DNA of 64,000 nt from Bradyrhizobium liaoningense (GCF_018130955.1 NZ_JAFCJM010000008.1:1-64000), one strand, 5' to 3'. Counted from the first letter of the stretch, positions 36,246 through 46,375 are shown. Notes: generated by a model from the sequence alone, not told the origin. A program made the numbers and translations.

Positions 36246-36758
36246 ATGCGTAACATTATGATCTTCGCGGCCATCATGATCGGCCTCGGCACGTTCATGG
36301 CTCAGATGGCGGATAAGATGAGCGCGGCCTCGGCGACCGCGGCGCCACAGCACACCATTGCCGTCGCGACGCCGGCGCAGACGGGTTCTCGCAGCCTCAG
36401 CATCGCCCGCGACGCCCGCGGCCATTTCCAGACCGAAGGCCGCATTGACGGCCAGCGCATCGACTTCATGGTCGATACCGGCGCATCGGTGGTTGCGTTG
36501 AACGAGAAGTCGGCAGCCCGTTTCGGCCTGCGTCCCTCGCGCAGCGACTACAACGCGAGCGTCACCACCGCCAACGGCACCATCAAGGCCGCGCGCACCC
36601 GTCTTGCCATGCTCGAGGTCGGCGGGCTCATCGTGCGCGACGTCGATGCCATGGTGCTGCCGGACGAGGCGCTGTCGGAGAACCTGCTCGGGCTTTCCTT
36701 CCTTTCCCGGCTGAAGCGTTTCGAATACGCCAACGGTCGGATGATGCTGGAACAGTAA
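36246..36758 (+). CDS. Retropepsin-like aspartic protease (TIGR02281 type)
   Basis: The 170-residue protein has an N-terminal hydrophobic anchor (MIFAAIMIGLGTFMAQM), a linker, and a single retropepsin domain with the catalytic FMVDTGASVVALN near residue 78 and ENLLGLSFLSRLKRFEY. Such clan AA proteases are membrane-tethered and act as dimers in the periplasm. Substrate unknown. It follows hrpB by 126 bases. Confidence 0.88.
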   Translation: MRNIMIFAAIMIGLGTFMAQMADKMSAASATAAPQHTIAVATPAQTGSRSLSIARDARGHFQTEGRIDGQRIDFMVDTGASVVALNEKSAARFGLRPSRSDYNASVTTANGTIKAARTRLAMLEVGGLIVRDVDAMVLPDEALSENLLGLSFLSRLKRFEYANGRMMLEQ

Positions 36759-36938
36759 GGCCCAGCCGAACATATTTCGCGATATTGCAGCCGTTTGCTC
36801 CACCATCGGGCGGTTAAGGTTTCCTCGTTACCAATCTGCCGCAATTATCGGCCATAAGCCGCCAATCCCGCCTTCCGCTGCGCCCTGGCATTCGCTATGG
36901 CTGCGGCATTCCTCTGTCGATTAACGAGACGGTTCTCA

Positions 36939-38438
36939 ATGTTCCCCAAGCCGAAATCCGTGCTGCTGCCCAACACCTATGCCTTCGAATCCGAGCCGAT
37001 GGTGAAGGCCACGGGTTTCCGCGAGTATGACGCCCGCTGGCTGTTCCAGAAGGAAATCAACCTGATGGGTGTGCAGGCGCTGGGCATGGGCCTGGGCGCG
37101 CTGATCGCCGAGCTTGGCGTCAAGCAGGAGATCGTCACCGGACACGACTTCCGCGGCTATTCGGCCTCGATCAAATATGCGCTGATCTCCGGCCTGATGG
37201 CGGGCGGCTGCAAGGTGCACGACATCGGGCTCGCGGTGACGCCGATGGCCTATTTCGCGCAGTTCGATCTCGACGTGCCCTGCGTCGCCATGGTCACGGC
37301 CTCGCACAACGACAATGGTTGGACCGGCGTGAAGATGGGCGCCAACCGCCCGCTCACCTTCGGCCCTGATGAGATGACCCGGCTGAAGCAGATCGTGCTC
37401 AACGCCGAGTTCAGGAACAAGGCCGGCGGCTCCTACCAGTTCCACGAGAATTATCCGGCGCGCTACATCGCCGACCTCACCAGCCGCCCGAAGCTGAAGC
37501 GCAAGCTTAAGGTGGTCGCGGCCTGCGGCAACGGCACCGCCGGCGCGTTCGCTCCGCAGGTGCTGGAGGCGATCGGCTGCGAGGTGATCCCGCTCGACAC
37601 CGAGCTCGACCACACCTTCCCGAAATACAATCCGAATCCGGAAGACATGGAGATGCTGCACGCGATCCGCGACGCGGTGCTGCATCACAAGGCCGATGTC
37701 GGCCTCGGTTTTGACGGCGACGGCGACCGCTGCGGCGTGGTCGACAACACCGGCGAAGAGATCTTTGCCGACAAGGTCGGCGTGATGCTGGCGCGCGACA
37801 TGTCGGCGATCCACAAGGACGCGCAATTCGTCGTCGACGTGAAGTCGACCGGTCTCTTCGTCACCGATCCGGTGCTGCAGAAGCAGGGCGCGAAGGTCGC
37901 TTACTGGAAGACCGGCCATTCCTACATGAAGCGCCGCACCAACGAGATGGGCGCGCTCGCGGGCTTCGAGAAGTCAGGCCATTTCTTCTTCAACAAGCCG
38001 TTCGGCCGCGGCTATGACGATGGCCTGGTTTCGGCGATCGCGATCTGCGACATGCTCGACCGCGCGCCCGGCAAGTCGATGGCGGACCTGAAGGACGCGC
38101 TGCCAAAAACCTGGTCGTCGCCGACAATGTCGCCGCATTGCGGCGACGAGGTCAAATACGGCGTCATCGATGCCGTGGTGAAGCATTTTGAAGGCTTGCA
38201 GAAAAACGGCGCGAAGATCGGCGGGCAGGCGATCCGCGACCTCGTCACCGTCAACGGCGTCCGCGTCACGGTGGAGGACGGAAGCTGGGGCCTGGTGCGC
38301 GCCTCCTCCAACAAGCCGGAGCTCGTGGTGGTCGTCGAAAGCCCCGTCTCCGAGCAGCGCATGCACGACATGTTCGAGATGGTGAACAGCGTGCTGCGCA
38401 CCCATCCCGAGGTCGGCGAGTATAATCAGAAGATCTGA
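36939..38438 (+). CDS. Phosphomannomutase/phosphoglucomutase
   Basis: The 499-residue alpha-D-phosphohexomutase interconverts hexose 1- and 6-phosphates. The phosphoserine loop is VTASHNDNGWTGVKMG (about 120-135), the metal loop is GFDGDGDRCGVVD (about 260), and the C-terminal phosphate-binding domain contains EDGSWGLVRASSNKPELVV. It could serve polysaccharide or lipopolysaccharide precursor synthesis along with the nearby ugd. Start is ATG 36939, preceded by the weak ribosome site GAGACGG. Confidence 0.92.
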   Translation: MFPKPKSVLLPNTYAFESEPMVKATGFREYDARWLFQKEINLMGVQALGMGLGALIAELGVKQEIVTGHDFRGYSASIKYALISGLMAGGCKVHDIGLAVTPMAYFAQFDLDVPCVAMVTASHNDNGWTGVKMGANRPLTFGPDEMTRLKQIVLNAEFRNKAGGSYQFHENYPARYIADLTSRPKLKRKLKVVAACGNGTAGAFAPQVLEAIGCEVIPLDTELDHTFPKYNPNPEDMEMLHAIRDAVLHHKADVGLGFDGDGDRCGVVDNTGEEIFADKVGVMLARDMSAIHKDAQFVVDVKSTGLFVTDPVLQKQGAKVAYWKTGHSYMKRRTNEMGALAGFEKSGHFFFNKPFGRGYDDGLVSAIAICDMLDRAPGKSMADLKDALPKTWSSPTMSPHCGDEVKYGVIDAVVKHFEGLQKNGAKIGGQAIRDLVTVNGVRVTVEDGSWGLVRASSNKPELVVVVESPVSEQRMHDMFEMVNSVLRTHPEVGEYNQKI

Positions 38439-38472
38439 GCAGTTTCAGCGATACTGGCGCCCCTATCTCCGC

Positions 38473-38562
38473 CGTCATGCCCGGGCTTGTCCCGGGCATC
38501 CACGCCTCTCCTCATGCGCGAATGCTAAGACGTGGATGGCCGGGACGAGCCCGGCCATGACG
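38473..38562. repeat. Bipartite palindrome, family B
   Basis: CGTCATGCCCGGGCTTGTCC...GGGCATCCACG faces CGTGGATGGCCGGGAC...GGCCATGACG across about 25 bases. It lies between two convergent genes and may end both transcripts. Confidence 0.9.
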
Positions 38563-38597
38563 ATTTCCGAAGGAGCGTCGCCCTCCGTTGAACAGAC

Positions 38598-39107
38598 TTA
38601 CGCCGCCACCACGGCCGGGATCGGCAGCGCGGTGACCGACTTGATCTTCTCCATCGCAAAGCGCGAGGTGACGTTCTTCAACGGCACGGCGCTGATCAGC
38701 TTCTTGTAGAACACGTCGTAGCTCTGCATGTCCGCGACCACGACGCGCAGCATGTAATCGACGTCGCCGGCCATGCGGTAGAATTCCATCACCTCGGGCA
38801 TGGCGCTGACGGCCTCGGCGAATTTCTTCAGCCAGGCGTCGGAATGGTCGGAGCTCTCGACCGACACGAACACGGAGATGCCGAGCCCGATCTTGTTCTG
38901 GTCGACCAGCGCGACCCGCTTCAGGATCACGCCGTCGGCCTCCAGGCGCTGGATGCGCTTCCAGCAGGGGGTGGAGGACAGGCCGACCCGGTCGCCGATC
39001 TCGGCGACGGACAACGAGGCATCGTCCTGGAGCACCATCAGGATCTTGCGATCGATGGCGTCGAGGCGGCGGTTGGTCTCGGGGAGTTGGACGGCGAGGT
39101 CGCTCAT
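38598..39107 (-). CDS. Lrp/AsnC-family transcriptional regulator
   Basis: The 169-residue protein has an N-terminal helix-turn-helix (LDAIDRKILMVLQDDASLSV, then GLSSTPCWKRIQRLEADGVI) and a C-terminal RAM ligand-binding domain (EVMEFYRMAGDVDYMLRVVV). These proteins form octamers responding to amino acids. The frame extends upstream, but ATG 39107 matches the usual start. A target is not evident; the neighbour is a divergently packed sugar kinase on the same strand. Confidence 0.9.
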   Translation of the reverse strand: MSDLAVQLPETNRRLDAIDRKILMVLQDDASLSVAEIGDRVGLSSTPCWKRIQRLEADGVILKRVALVDQNKIGLGISVFVSVESSDHSDAWLKKFAEAVSAMPEVMEFYRMAGDVDYMLRVVVADMQSYDVFYKKLISAVPLKNVTSRFAMEKIKSVTALPIPAVVAA

Positions 39108-39174
39108 TTTGAGAAACTTTTTCCATTCTGAGGAGCAGTTTCCCTCATATAGAGAAAAATCTTCTATTGCAAGC

Positions 39175-40128
39175 CTATAATCTCGGCGCGACTGTCGCAC
39201 CCCCGTTCGACGCCGCCCGCAAAAGCTCTTCAACTTCAAAGCGTTGCGGGGCGGAGGTGCCGCCACCAAAGCGGATGCATTTCAGCGCCGCCGCCGCGGA
39301 GGCGAATCGCAGCGCCTCCCGTGCGTCCCGGCCTTCGGCAAGCCGAAGCGCGAAGGCGCCATGAAAGACGTCGCCGGCCCCGAGCGTGTCCACCGCCTGG
39401 ACCGGAAAGGCGGGCGTTTCCGCTAGCTCGCCCCGCTCGCTCAACCAGATCGTCCCTTGCGGGCCACGCGTGGCGGCCAGGAAGGCCGGCGTCACCCGGC
39501 GGAGGTGCTTCAGGGCCTCGCCGTCATCGGCCATTCCCGCGGTCTCCCGCACCTGTTCGCTCGCGAACAGAATGTGCGAGGCCGCCGTGAGCAGGGCGTC
39601 GTTCAACACCATCGCGCGATCGACGCCGACGATGACAGCGATCCCGCGCCGCCGCGCCGCGTCACAGAGGTCGATGCAAAACGGCGCACAGCGGCTTTCG
39701 ACGAGGACCGCCTGGCAGTCGGCAAGCAACTCCTCCGCGCCCGGCAACGTCACGCGCCACAGGGCGGGATCGCGATAGATGGTGAGCGTCCGCTCGCCGG
39801 TCGCGTCAATCGTGACGGCTGATACGGGCGTCATCAGGCCCGGCATGCGCACGATATGCCTGGTCTCGATGCCCTCGCGGGCCATCTGTTCCTGGATGAA
39901 TCCGCTCGATGTCTCGCCGACATCGCCCATGGGACCTGCCAGCGATGCGCGGCCGCCGAGCCGCGCGATCGCGATCGCGGCATTGAGCGCGTTGCCGCCG
40001 CAAATCTCGGCCAGGTGGGTGGCATTCGCCTTACTGCCGCGCGCCGGGACGTGCTCGACCCGGAAGGTGAGGTCGCGCACGGGAATGCCGATGCAGAGAA
40101 TGCGCGGTGCTATCCCCGATGTGGACAA
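39175..40128 (-). CDS. PfkB-family carbohydrate kinase
   Basis: The 317-residue ribokinase-like protein has CGGNALNAAIAIARLGGRAS (PfkB signature 1, about 43-62) and VDTLGAGDVFHGAFALRLAEG near residue 245 (signature 2, catalytic Asp in GAGD). It phosphorylates a sugar or nucleoside; the substrate is undetermined. Its start is 15 bases after the nudC stop, so the two may be cotranscribed. Confidence 0.9.
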   Translation of the reverse strand: MSTSGIAPRILCIGIPVRDLTFRVEHVPARGSKANATHLAEICGGNALNAAIAIARLGGRASLAGPMGDVGETSSGFIQEQMAREGIETRHIVRMPGLMTPVSAVTIDATGERTLTIYRDPALWRVTLPGAEELLADCQAVLVESRCAPFCIDLCDAARRRGIAVIVGVDRAMVLNDALLTAASHILFASEQVRETAGMADDGEALKHLRRVTPAFLAATRGPQGTIWLSERGELAETPAFPVQAVDTLGAGDVFHGAFALRLAEGRDAREALRFASAAAALKCIRFGGGTSAPQRFEVEELLRAASNGGATVAPRL

Positions 40129-40143
40129 GCGCCACTCCGTCGC

Positions 40144-41088
40144 TTAGGCGCCGCCCTTGCCATGCACCCAGCGTCCAAGCAGGTGATGGGCGATCGCGAA
40201 GGGATGCGGCCCCGCGAGCCCGTCGGGGTGCGTGCGCGCCAGCATCTGCCGCGCCTCGTCGCGCGTGAACCAGCGCGCCTCTTCCAGCTCGGTGCGATCG
40301 ACGACGATGTCCTCGTTGAGCGCCCGCGCGCTGCAGCCGATCATCAGTGATGACGGATAGGGCCAGGGCTGCGTCATGTAATACTGCACGTCCGTGCAAC
40401 GGATGCCGCTTTCCTCGAAGATCTCGCGGCGCACCGCGTCCTCGATCGTCTCGGCCGCTTCGACGAAGCCGGCGAGGCAGGAATACATGCCGGGGGGAAA
40501 CTGCTTCTGGCGCCCGAGCAGGCATTTGTCGCCGGAGGCCACCAGCATGATGACGACAGGGTCAGTGCGCGGAAAATGCTCGGCCTTGCAAGCAGGACAG
40601 TCGCGCTTCCAGCCGCCTTCCTTCATCGCGCTGCGCGTGCCGCAATTGGCGCAATAGCCGTGGCGCTGATGCCAGGTCACCATCGACTTCGCCATCGCGA
40701 TTGCGGAGAGCTGATCGGGCGGAATCGCGCCCTGCATCGCCATGCCGCGCAATTCGGTCACGGCATAGTCGTCGCGGCCCATCAGTTTCTCGGCGGCGGC
40801 CTGCGGCATGCCCATGCCGAACACCGCGGCGCCGTCACGCAGGCCCAGAAAGATCGTGCCGGGATTGGCGCCGCACTTGGTCGCTTCGTCGATCGACAGC
40901 AGCGCGCGCACGCCATCGCCCTCGCGCTTCACCAACAGCGAGTCGCGGTAGATGACATAGGCGCGCGAGGTGGACTTCTGCTCGAGCGCGAACAGTTTTT
41001 CGTCGTCGCGGCGCAGATGCGCGGCGCGATCGAGGATGCTTGTGACGAAGGCCGGCTGTCCCAGGGGAAATGCGTCGAATGCTGACAT
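40144..41088 (-). CDS. nudC: NAD(+)/NADH diphosphatase NudC
   Basis: The 314-residue protein has a four-Cys zinc ribbon (YCANCGTRS, DCPACKAEHFPRTDP) at about 165-190. The Nudix box GFVEAAETIEDAVRREIFEE SG follows, then MTQPWPYPSSLM, the NudC-type signature after the Nudix box. It hydrolyses NADH to NMNH and AMP and may remove NAD caps from RNA. ATG 41088 follows GAAAGAAC. The HIT gene lies 10 bases upstream. Confidence 0.93.
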   Translation of the reverse strand: MSAFDAFPLGQPAFVTSILDRAAHLRRDDEKLFALEQKSTSRAYVIYRDSLLVKREGDGVRALLSIDEATKCGANPGTIFLGLRDGAAVFGMGMPQAAAEKLMGRDDYAVTELRGMAMQGAIPPDQLSAIAMAKSMVTWHQRHGYCANCGTRSAMKEGGWKRDCPACKAEHFPRTDPVVIMLVASGDKCLLGRQKQFPPGMYSCLAGFVEAAETIEDAVRREIFEESGIRCTDVQYYMTQPWPYPSSLMIGCSARALNEDIVVDRTELEEARWFTRDEARQMLARTHPDGLAGPHPFAIAHHLLGRWVHGKGGA

Positions 41089-41098
41089 TATTGTTCTT

Positions 41099-41518
41099 TC
41101 AACCCAACCAGATCTTGCGGCGAAGCGCGCTGATGAAATTCTGGACTTCCGTGGCGTCATGCGCCAGCGGCGGCATCACCCCCCAGACCGGACGCGGCCA
41201 GGCCGCATCGCTGGTCCGCCGCGCGATGATATGCACGTGAAGCTGCGGCACGAGATTGCCGAGCGCTGCGACATTGAGCTTGTCGCATTTGGTGATCTCT
41301 TTCAGCGCGCGCGAGACGCGCGAAATCTCCGTCATCAACTGCGCCTGCTCGACCTCGTCGAGATCGATGATCTCGACCGCATTGGGCCGGCGCGGCACCA
41401 AGAGGAGCCAGGGATAATGGGCGTCCTTGATGACCAGGACTTTTGACAGCGGCAGATCGCCGATGTCGATCGTGTCCTCTTTCAATCGGGAATTCAGCGA
41501 CCAGGCGGGTTCAGGCAT
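41099..41518 (-). CDS. HIT-family nucleotide-binding protein
   Basis: The 139-residue protein contains VLVIKDAHYPWLLLVPRRP and the histidine-triad region VPQLHVHIIARR. Aligned with Fhit, the first His of the triad is Gln while the middle catalytic His and the last His remain, a variant I associate with this bacterial subgroup. HIT proteins hydrolyse nucleotide phosphoramidates. It is upstream of nudC by 10 bases, a likely nucleotide-housekeeping pair. Confidence 0.85.
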   Translation of the reverse strand: MPEPAWSLNSRLKEDTIDIGDLPLSKVLVIKDAHYPWLLLVPRRPNAVEIIDLDEVEQAQLMTEISRVSRALKEITKCDKLNVAALGNLVPQLHVHIIARRTSDAAWPRPVWGVMPPLAHDATEVQNFISALRRKIWLG

Positions 41519-41628
41519 GAAGGTTTCCGGATCGCCCGATGGATTCGGGCTTGGTGGGGCAGGCCCCTGCTTGTTTGGATCAGACCATACGATACCGATT
41601 CCCCGAGGGGAAGGATTGCAGGCTCGGG

Positions 41629-42897
41629 TCACCACATCCGAAAACGCACAGCGGAATAGGACCGGAGTGGAATCGAGGGCGAGCGCCCCGCGATCACATC
41701 AGCGACAACCGCGGCCGTGGCCGGCCCTGCGGCGAGGCCTACATGACCGTGGCCGAACGCATGCACGATGTCGTGACAGGCGGAGGCTGGCCCGATCACC
41801 GGCAGCCCATCTGGCGTCGACGGGCGGTGGCCCATCCAGCGGCTCAGTCGCGTCGCCGGAACATCTTTAGGCAATGCCGGATAGGTCCGGCGCAGATGAT
41901 CGAGCAGCACCTGCGCGCGCTGCCAGTTTGGCGGCGCCTCGATCGTGGCGAGCTCCACCTGGCCCGATGCGCGCAGGCCCTTTGTCGTGACCGTGTTTCC
42001 CATCTTGCCGTCGCTCGGCATCACGGGCGTGCGCGGCACGGCCTCGGGATCGGCGATAACGACGTGATAACCGCGCTCGCTCGTGAGGCTCACGCGGTCT
42101 CCGGCCGCCAGCGCGAGATGCTTCGACCAGACACCCGCCGCGATCACCGCGCGATCGCACGCGATCCTGCCTTTCGCGGTCAACACCGCGCGCAGCCTGC
42201 CCTCAGCGATGTCGAAGCCGGTGGCGCGAGCGCGGGCAAGCGTCGCACCTTGCGCCACCGCATGACGGACGAGTGCCGCGACATAAGCGCCGGGATCGAC
42301 GCAATGCGCGCCGGCTTCGACGAGCACGCCAAAACGATAGCGCGGATCGAGCGTTGGCTCGCGCGCCTGCAACTCCTCGCCGTACAGCTCGCGCCATTGC
42401 ACGCCATTGTCCCGCCGCAGCCGCCACGCCAACGCTTCGGCCTCGAACGCCTGGCGATCGGGATAGACGTAGAGCAGACCATTTTGGCGGATGAGGTCCG
42501 GCACGCCGGCTTCAGCCGCGAGCTTTGCGTGCTGCGCCGGGGAATCCCTCAGCAGCGGCGACAAGGCGCGCGCGGTGGCTTCCACCCGCGGCACTGTTGC
42601 GCCTGCCAGGAGGAAGCGCGTCAGCCAGGGCAAGAGGCGCGGCAGCGCCGTGATGCGGATGGTCAGCGGCCCCAGCGGGTCCGCGAGATATCCCGGCACC
42701 TTCTTCCACATGCCCGGCATCGACATCGGCACGACCGAGGCGGGGCTGAGCCAGGCGCCGTTGCCAAAGCTTGCCGCCTGCTCGCCACCGGGCTCGCCCG
42801 GCTCGACGATGGTGATGTGATGGCCGTCGCGCAGCAATTCGAGCGCGGTCGCCGCGCCGACGATTCCCGCTCCGATGACGACGACATGCAGGCTCAT
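41629..42897 (-). CDS. FAD-dependent oxidoreductase (D-amino acid dehydrogenase-like)
   Basis: The 422-residue protein begins HVVVIGAGIVGAATALELLR, the FAD-binding GxGxxG fold, and ends with GHGHVGLAAGPATAAVVADV, the C-terminal FAD contact typical of DadA/DAO enzymes. RWMGHRPSTPDGLPVIGP is the conserved substrate-side block. It oxidises an amine or D-amino acid to imine/keto acid. It is last in an operon with an amino-acid ABC transporter, which fits such a substrate. Confidence 0.88.
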   Translation of the reverse strand: MSLHVVVIGAGIVGAATALELLRDGHHITIVEPGEPGGEQAASFGNGAWLSPASVVPMSMPGMWKKVPGYLADPLGPLTIRITALPRLLPWLTRFLLAGATVPRVEATARALSPLLRDSPAQHAKLAAEAGVPDLIRQNGLLYVYPDRQAFEAEALAWRLRRDNGVQWRELYGEELQAREPTLDPRYRFGVLVEAGAHCVDPGAYVAALVRHAVAQGATLARARATGFDIAEGRLRAVLTAKGRIACDRAVIAAGVWSKHLALAAGDRVSLTSERGYHVVIADPEAVPRTPVMPSDGKMGNTVTTKGLRASGQVELATIEAPPNWQRAQVLLDHLRRTYPALPKDVPATRLSRWMGHRPSTPDGLPVIGPASACHDIVHAFGHGHVGLAAGPATAAVVADVIAGRSPSIPLRSYSAVRFRMW

Positions 42898-42905
42898 GAG
42901 AAGGA

Positions 42906-44033
42906 TCAGGCTTCCGCGAGCACGCGCGCATTGGCGCGCACGGAGGATTCGCTGACGCGAATGCCGAGGCCTGGGCCGTCGGGCACGACGACGTGGCCGG
43001 CGCGGTTGGCGACGCGCTCCTCCAGCACGTCCTCGGTGAGCACGTGATGCGGCATGTAGAACTCGCAGCCGAGCGAGATGCCCGGCGTCGCCGCGATCAA
43101 CTGCGTGCCGGCGGCAAGCCCGATGCCGCCTTCCCACAGCGTGCCGCCATAGCCGGGTAGTCCCGCGATATCGGCAATCGCCATGATGGCCTGGGCCTCG
43201 AACAGGCCGCCCGCCTTCATCAGCTTGATCGAGACGGCGTCGGCCGCCTCGCGGCGCACCACCTCCATCATGTCGCGGCGGTCAAAACAGCTTTCATCGG
43301 CCAACACCGGCGTTTCCAGCGCCGCAGTGAGCTGCGCCATCACATCGAGAAACTTGCGCGGCACCGGCTGCTCGATGAAGGTCGGCGCGAACTCTTCGAC
43401 ATCGCGCAAGATCTTGATGGCGCCGAACGGCGCCAGCGCCTGGTTGTAGTCGACGCGCAGATCGACCTTGTCGCCGAATTCCTTTCGGATCGCCGCGAGA
43501 TGATCGAGGTCTTCGCGATGCGGTTTCACGCCGGTCTTGACCTTGTAGATGACGTTGCCCTCGGGGACCATTTTGCGCATGCGCTCGAGGTCGGCGGAAA
43601 AATCCGGGTCGGCGATCGAGAAGGAGAGGGGGATGGTGTCGCGTACGCGGCCGCCGAGGAGATCGGCGACGGACAGCCCCGACGCCTTGCCGATGATGTC
43701 GAGCAACGCCATCTCGATTCCGACCTTGGCCTCGGCATGCCCGACCAGCGCGCGATCGAGTTCGACCATCAACGCGCGCACGCGCTTGACCGGCTTCTTC
43801 AGCACGATGGGCCGCAGGTAGATATCGAGTGCCGAGAAGGCCGCTTCAGGCGTGCCGGTGAACACCTCCCAGGGCGCGGCTTCGCCCCAGCCGACGATGC
43901 CGTCGCTCGACGTGAGCTCGATCAGGACACGCTTCACCGTGCCCTTGACGTTGCCGACGCCCTGCAGGCGCGCCATCTTGATCGGGCTTTCGATCAGGAA
44001 CAGCCTGATACGTTCGACGGTCGCCTCGGTCAT
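42906..44033 (-). CDS. Enolase-superfamily enzyme (muconate cycloisomerase type)
   Basis: The 375-residue protein has the MLE-type catalytic set: KxK in IYKVKTG (about 165), metal ligands in [15 protein letters not shown] and LADESCF, and the second Lys in [10 protein letters not shown]. It abstracts an alpha-proton from a carboxylate; cycloisomerase, epimerase and dehydratase reactions are all possible. Its start overlaps the SDR stop by four bases. With the adjacent FAD enzyme and amino-acid transporter, amino-acid epimerisation or dehydration is plausible. Confidence 0.85.
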   Translation of the reverse strand: MTEATVERIRLFLIESPIKMARLQGVGNVKGTVKRVLIELTSSDGIVGWGEAAPWEVFTGTPEAAFSALDIYLRPIVLKKPVKRVRALMVELDRALVGHAEAKVGIEMALLDIIGKASGLSVADLLGGRVRDTIPLSFSIADPDFSADLERMRKMVPEGNVIYKVKTGVKPHREDLDHLAAIRKEFGDKVDLRVDYNQALAPFGAIKILRDVEEFAPTFIEQPVPRKFLDVMAQLTAALETPVLADESCFDRRDMMEVVRREAADAVSIKLMKAGGLFEAQAIMAIADIAGLPGYGGTLWEGGIGLAAGTQLIAATPGISLGCEFYMPHHVLTEDVLEERVANRAGHVVVPDGPGLGIRVSESSVRANARVLAEA

Positions 44034-44785
44034 GTCAGGCCTCCATTGACGTGCCAGATCTGGCCGGTGACGTAAGACGCGGCCGGCGAGGCCAGGAAGG
44101 TGATCACGGCGGCGACCTCCTCCGGCCGTCCGCGGCGGCCCATCGGGATCGACGCCTCGGTCGCGGCAATCTGCTCCGGCGAGAGCTTGCTCTCGGTCGG
44201 CTTGTCCTTTGCGATCAGCCCTGGCGTCACCGCGTTGACGGTGATGCCGTCCCGCGCAAGCTCGAGGGACATCGATCGCACCAAGGCTTCCAGCGCGGCG
44301 CGACTGGCCGCGGTCGCGGCGAACGGCGCGAAATCGGGGCGGAAGACGTGCGCGACGAAGGAAGACACCGCGACGATCCGCGGATCGGTCCCGGCGCGCA
44401 GCATCGGCAGCGCGGCCTCAGTCAGTCGTGTGAAGGCGAGCGCGGACTCGTCCATCGCCTGGCGGAATTGCTCGGCTGGAACATCAATCGCGCTGCCGCG
44501 ACGCGCCGATCCCCCGATCGAGACGAGCGCATCGAGCCGACCGAACGAACGCTGCGAGGCCGCGACAGCTTCCGATGCGACCGAGGCCTCGGCGAGATCG
44601 CCGAGACACACGGCGACCTCAGCACCCCTGGCACGGGCGTCGTTGGCGGTCGCATCGAGGCCGGTCGCGTTGGCGCGCGTGTGCAGCAGCAGCGCCGTGC
44701 CCGGTGCTGCGAGCAGTTTTGCCGTGGCGCGGCCGATGCCGCTGGCGGCACCGGTGACGAGATAGGCGCGATCGATCCCGGGCAT
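44030..44785 (-). CDS. SDR-family protein with altered catalytic motif
   Basis: The 251-residue protein has the Rossmann start [19 protein letters not shown] and the usual SDR end ([26 protein letters not shown]). The catalytic YxxxK is not present: the aligned segment reads [14 protein letters not shown], giving Thr and Arg in place of Tyr and Lys. The conserved Ser region is VAVSSFVAH. It may be a binding or altered-activity member. It overlaps both neighbours (TGATG and ATGA), so it is part of the operon. Confidence 0.82.
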   Translation of the reverse strand: MPGIDRAYLVTGAASGIGRATAKLLAAPGTALLLHTRANATGLDATANDARARGAEVAVCLGDLAEASVASEAVAASQRSFGRLDALVSIGGSARRGSAIDVPAEQFRQAMDESALAFTRLTEAALPMLRAGTDPRIVAVSSFVAHVFRPDFAPFAATAASRAALEALVRSMSLELARDGITVNAVTPGLIAKDKPTESKLSPEQIAATEASIPMGRRGRPEEVAAVITFLASPAASYVTGQIWHVNGGLT

Positions 44786-45579
44786 CACGATGCAGCGGTG
44801 GCTGGCGGCAGGGCGCCGGTGCGGTGGAAATGGCTGAGGAAGGCACGCATCGCCGCCTCTTGCGGGGTGTCGATCACCTGTCGCGCCGGGCCTTCCTCGA
44901 CCACGACGCCGTCGCGCATGAAGACTACGCGGTCGGCAACCTCGCGCGCGAAGGCTATCTCGTGGGTGACGATCACCATGGTCATGCCTTCGGCGGCGAG
45001 CTGCTGGATGACGTTCAAGACTTCGCCGACGAGCTCGGGATCGAGTGCCGATGTCGCCTCGTCGAACAGCATCACGTCCGGCTCCATGGCGAGCGCACGT
45101 GCGATCGCGACGCGCTGCTTCTGCCCGCCCGAGAGCGTCGCCGGATATTGATCCGCCTTCTCGGAGAGCCCGACCTTTGCGAGCTGCGCTCGCGCCAGCT
45201 TTTCGGCATCGGCCCTGGGCATGCGGCGGACCGTGACCGGACCTTCCATGACGTTCCGCAGCGTCGTCATGTGCGGGAACAGGTTGAAGTGCTGGAACAC
45301 CATGCCGGTCGTGGCGCGGAAGCGCGCCAGCGTCTTGACGTCAGGTAGTCTTGCCCCAGTGCCGAATTCGAACCTTGTGTCACCGACACGGACGCTGCCG
45401 CCGTCGGGGACGACGAGCAGATTGATGCAGCGGAGCAGCGTCGATTTGCCCGAGCCCGACGGGCCGATCAGCGCCACCACGCCGCCCTTGGCGACGTCGA
45501 GGCTGATGCTCTTCAAAACCTCGTTGCTGCCAAAGCTCTTGCGCAGCGACCGGACTTCGATCTTCGGTGTGTCGCTCAT
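44785..45579 (-). CDS. Polar amino-acid ABC transporter ATP-binding protein
   Basis: The 264-residue ATPase has Walker [16 protein letters not shown], signature [20 protein letters not shown], Walker [17 protein letters not shown] and the His switch [30 protein letters not shown] is typical of GlnQ/HisP-type subunits. It overlaps the permease gene by four bases and the SDR by one, completing a polar amino-acid importer. Confidence 0.95.
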   Translation of the reverse strand: MSDTPKIEVRSLRKSFGSNEVLKSISLDVAKGGVVALIGPSGSGKSTLLRCINLLVVPDGGSVRVGDTRFEFGTGARLPDVKTLARFRATTGMVFQHFNLFPHMTTLRNVMEGPVTVRRMPRADAEKLARAQLAKVGLSEKADQYPATLSGGQKQRVAIARALAMEPDVMLFDEATSALDPELVGEVLNVIQQLAAEGMTMVIVTHEIAFAREVADRVVFMRDGVVVEEGPARQVIDTPQEAAMRAFLSHFHRTGALPPATAAS

Positions 45580-46238
45580 TCGCTCACCGCCATTCGCTTC
45601 TCGCCGCGCCGGACGAGGATGGTCAGGGGAATGAGGATCGCCGCATAGGCGACCGCCACGGCGGTGTAGGTTTCCAGCGGCCGGTAGCTGTCATGGGCCG
45701 CGACCTGGCTCTGATAGACCAGATCAGGCACCGCGAGCACCGAGACCAGCGAGGTGTTCTTGAACTGGATGATCGACTGGTTCATCAGCGCCGGGATCAT
45801 GCGCTTGATCGCCTGCGGCAGCACGATGCGCGTCATGGTCTGCCGCGGCGTCATGCCGAGCGCGGCGCCGGCCTCGGACTGGCCGCGGTCGATCGAGACG
45901 ATGCCGCCGCGGATGATTTCCGAATAGAACGAGCCGCCATAGAGCGACAGCGCCAAAGCCGAGGCCGTGATCGGCGTCATCTCGACGCCGGCGAGAATCG
46001 GCAGCGCGTAATAGAACCAGATCAGCTGCACCAGGATCGGCGTGCAGCGGAACGCCTCGATGAAAATCAGCGCGAGCGTGCGCACCGCCTTGAAACGGGA
46101 AAGGCTGCCGAAGGCGGCTATGAGGCCGCAGAGCAGCCCACACACCACAATGACCACGGTGAAGCCGACGGTGACGCCAAGCCCGTTCAGGAAGAGCCAC
46201 CGGTAGCTCCAGAGGATGCCGAAGTCCCACTGATACAT
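45576..46238 (-). CDS. Polar amino-acid ABC transporter permease
   Basis: The 220-residue membrane protein has about five transmembrane segments and the EAA loop [23 protein letters not shown] that contacts the ATPase. [20 protein letters not shown] is typical of HisMQ/GlnP permeases. Only one permease gene is present, so it presumably works as a homodimer. ATG 46238 is the first plausible start after the upstream family C repeat. Confidence 0.93.
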   Translation of the reverse strand: MYQWDFGILWSYRWLFLNGLGVTVGFTVVIVVCGLLCGLIAAFGSLSRFKAVRTLALIFIEAFRCTPILVQLIWFYYALPILAGVEMTPITASALALSLYGGSFYSEIIRGGIVSIDRGQSEAGAALGMTPRQTMTRIVLPQAIKRMIPALMNQSIIQFKNTSLVSVLAVPDLVYQSQVAAHDSYRPLETYTAVAVAYAAILIPLTILVRRGEKRMAVSE

Positions 46239-46274
46239 GCGTGCTTTACTCGTCGTGCGCTTGGCCGTTTGCGC

Positions 46275-46366
46275 CGTCATTCCGGGGCGCGACGAAGTCG
46301 CGAACCCGGAATCCAGAAGTTGTGGCGCGAGATTCCGGGTTCTCGCTTCGCGAGCCCCGGAATGAC
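46275..46366. repeat. Bipartite palindrome, family C
   Basis: CGTCATTCCGGGGCGCGACG...CGAACCCGGAATC pairs with GATTCCGGGTTCTCGC...GAGCCCCGGAATGAC. It sits between the binding-protein gene and the permease inside one operon, where it could stabilise or attenuate the mRNA so that the binding protein is made in excess. Confidence 0.88.
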
Positions 46367-46375
46367 AGTGGAAGC

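Noticed and set aside
41539..43047. 502-codon plus-strand frame opposite the FAD oxidoreductase
   Set aside because: The minus-strand frame carries the FAD-binding motifs; the plus-strand translation lacks any.
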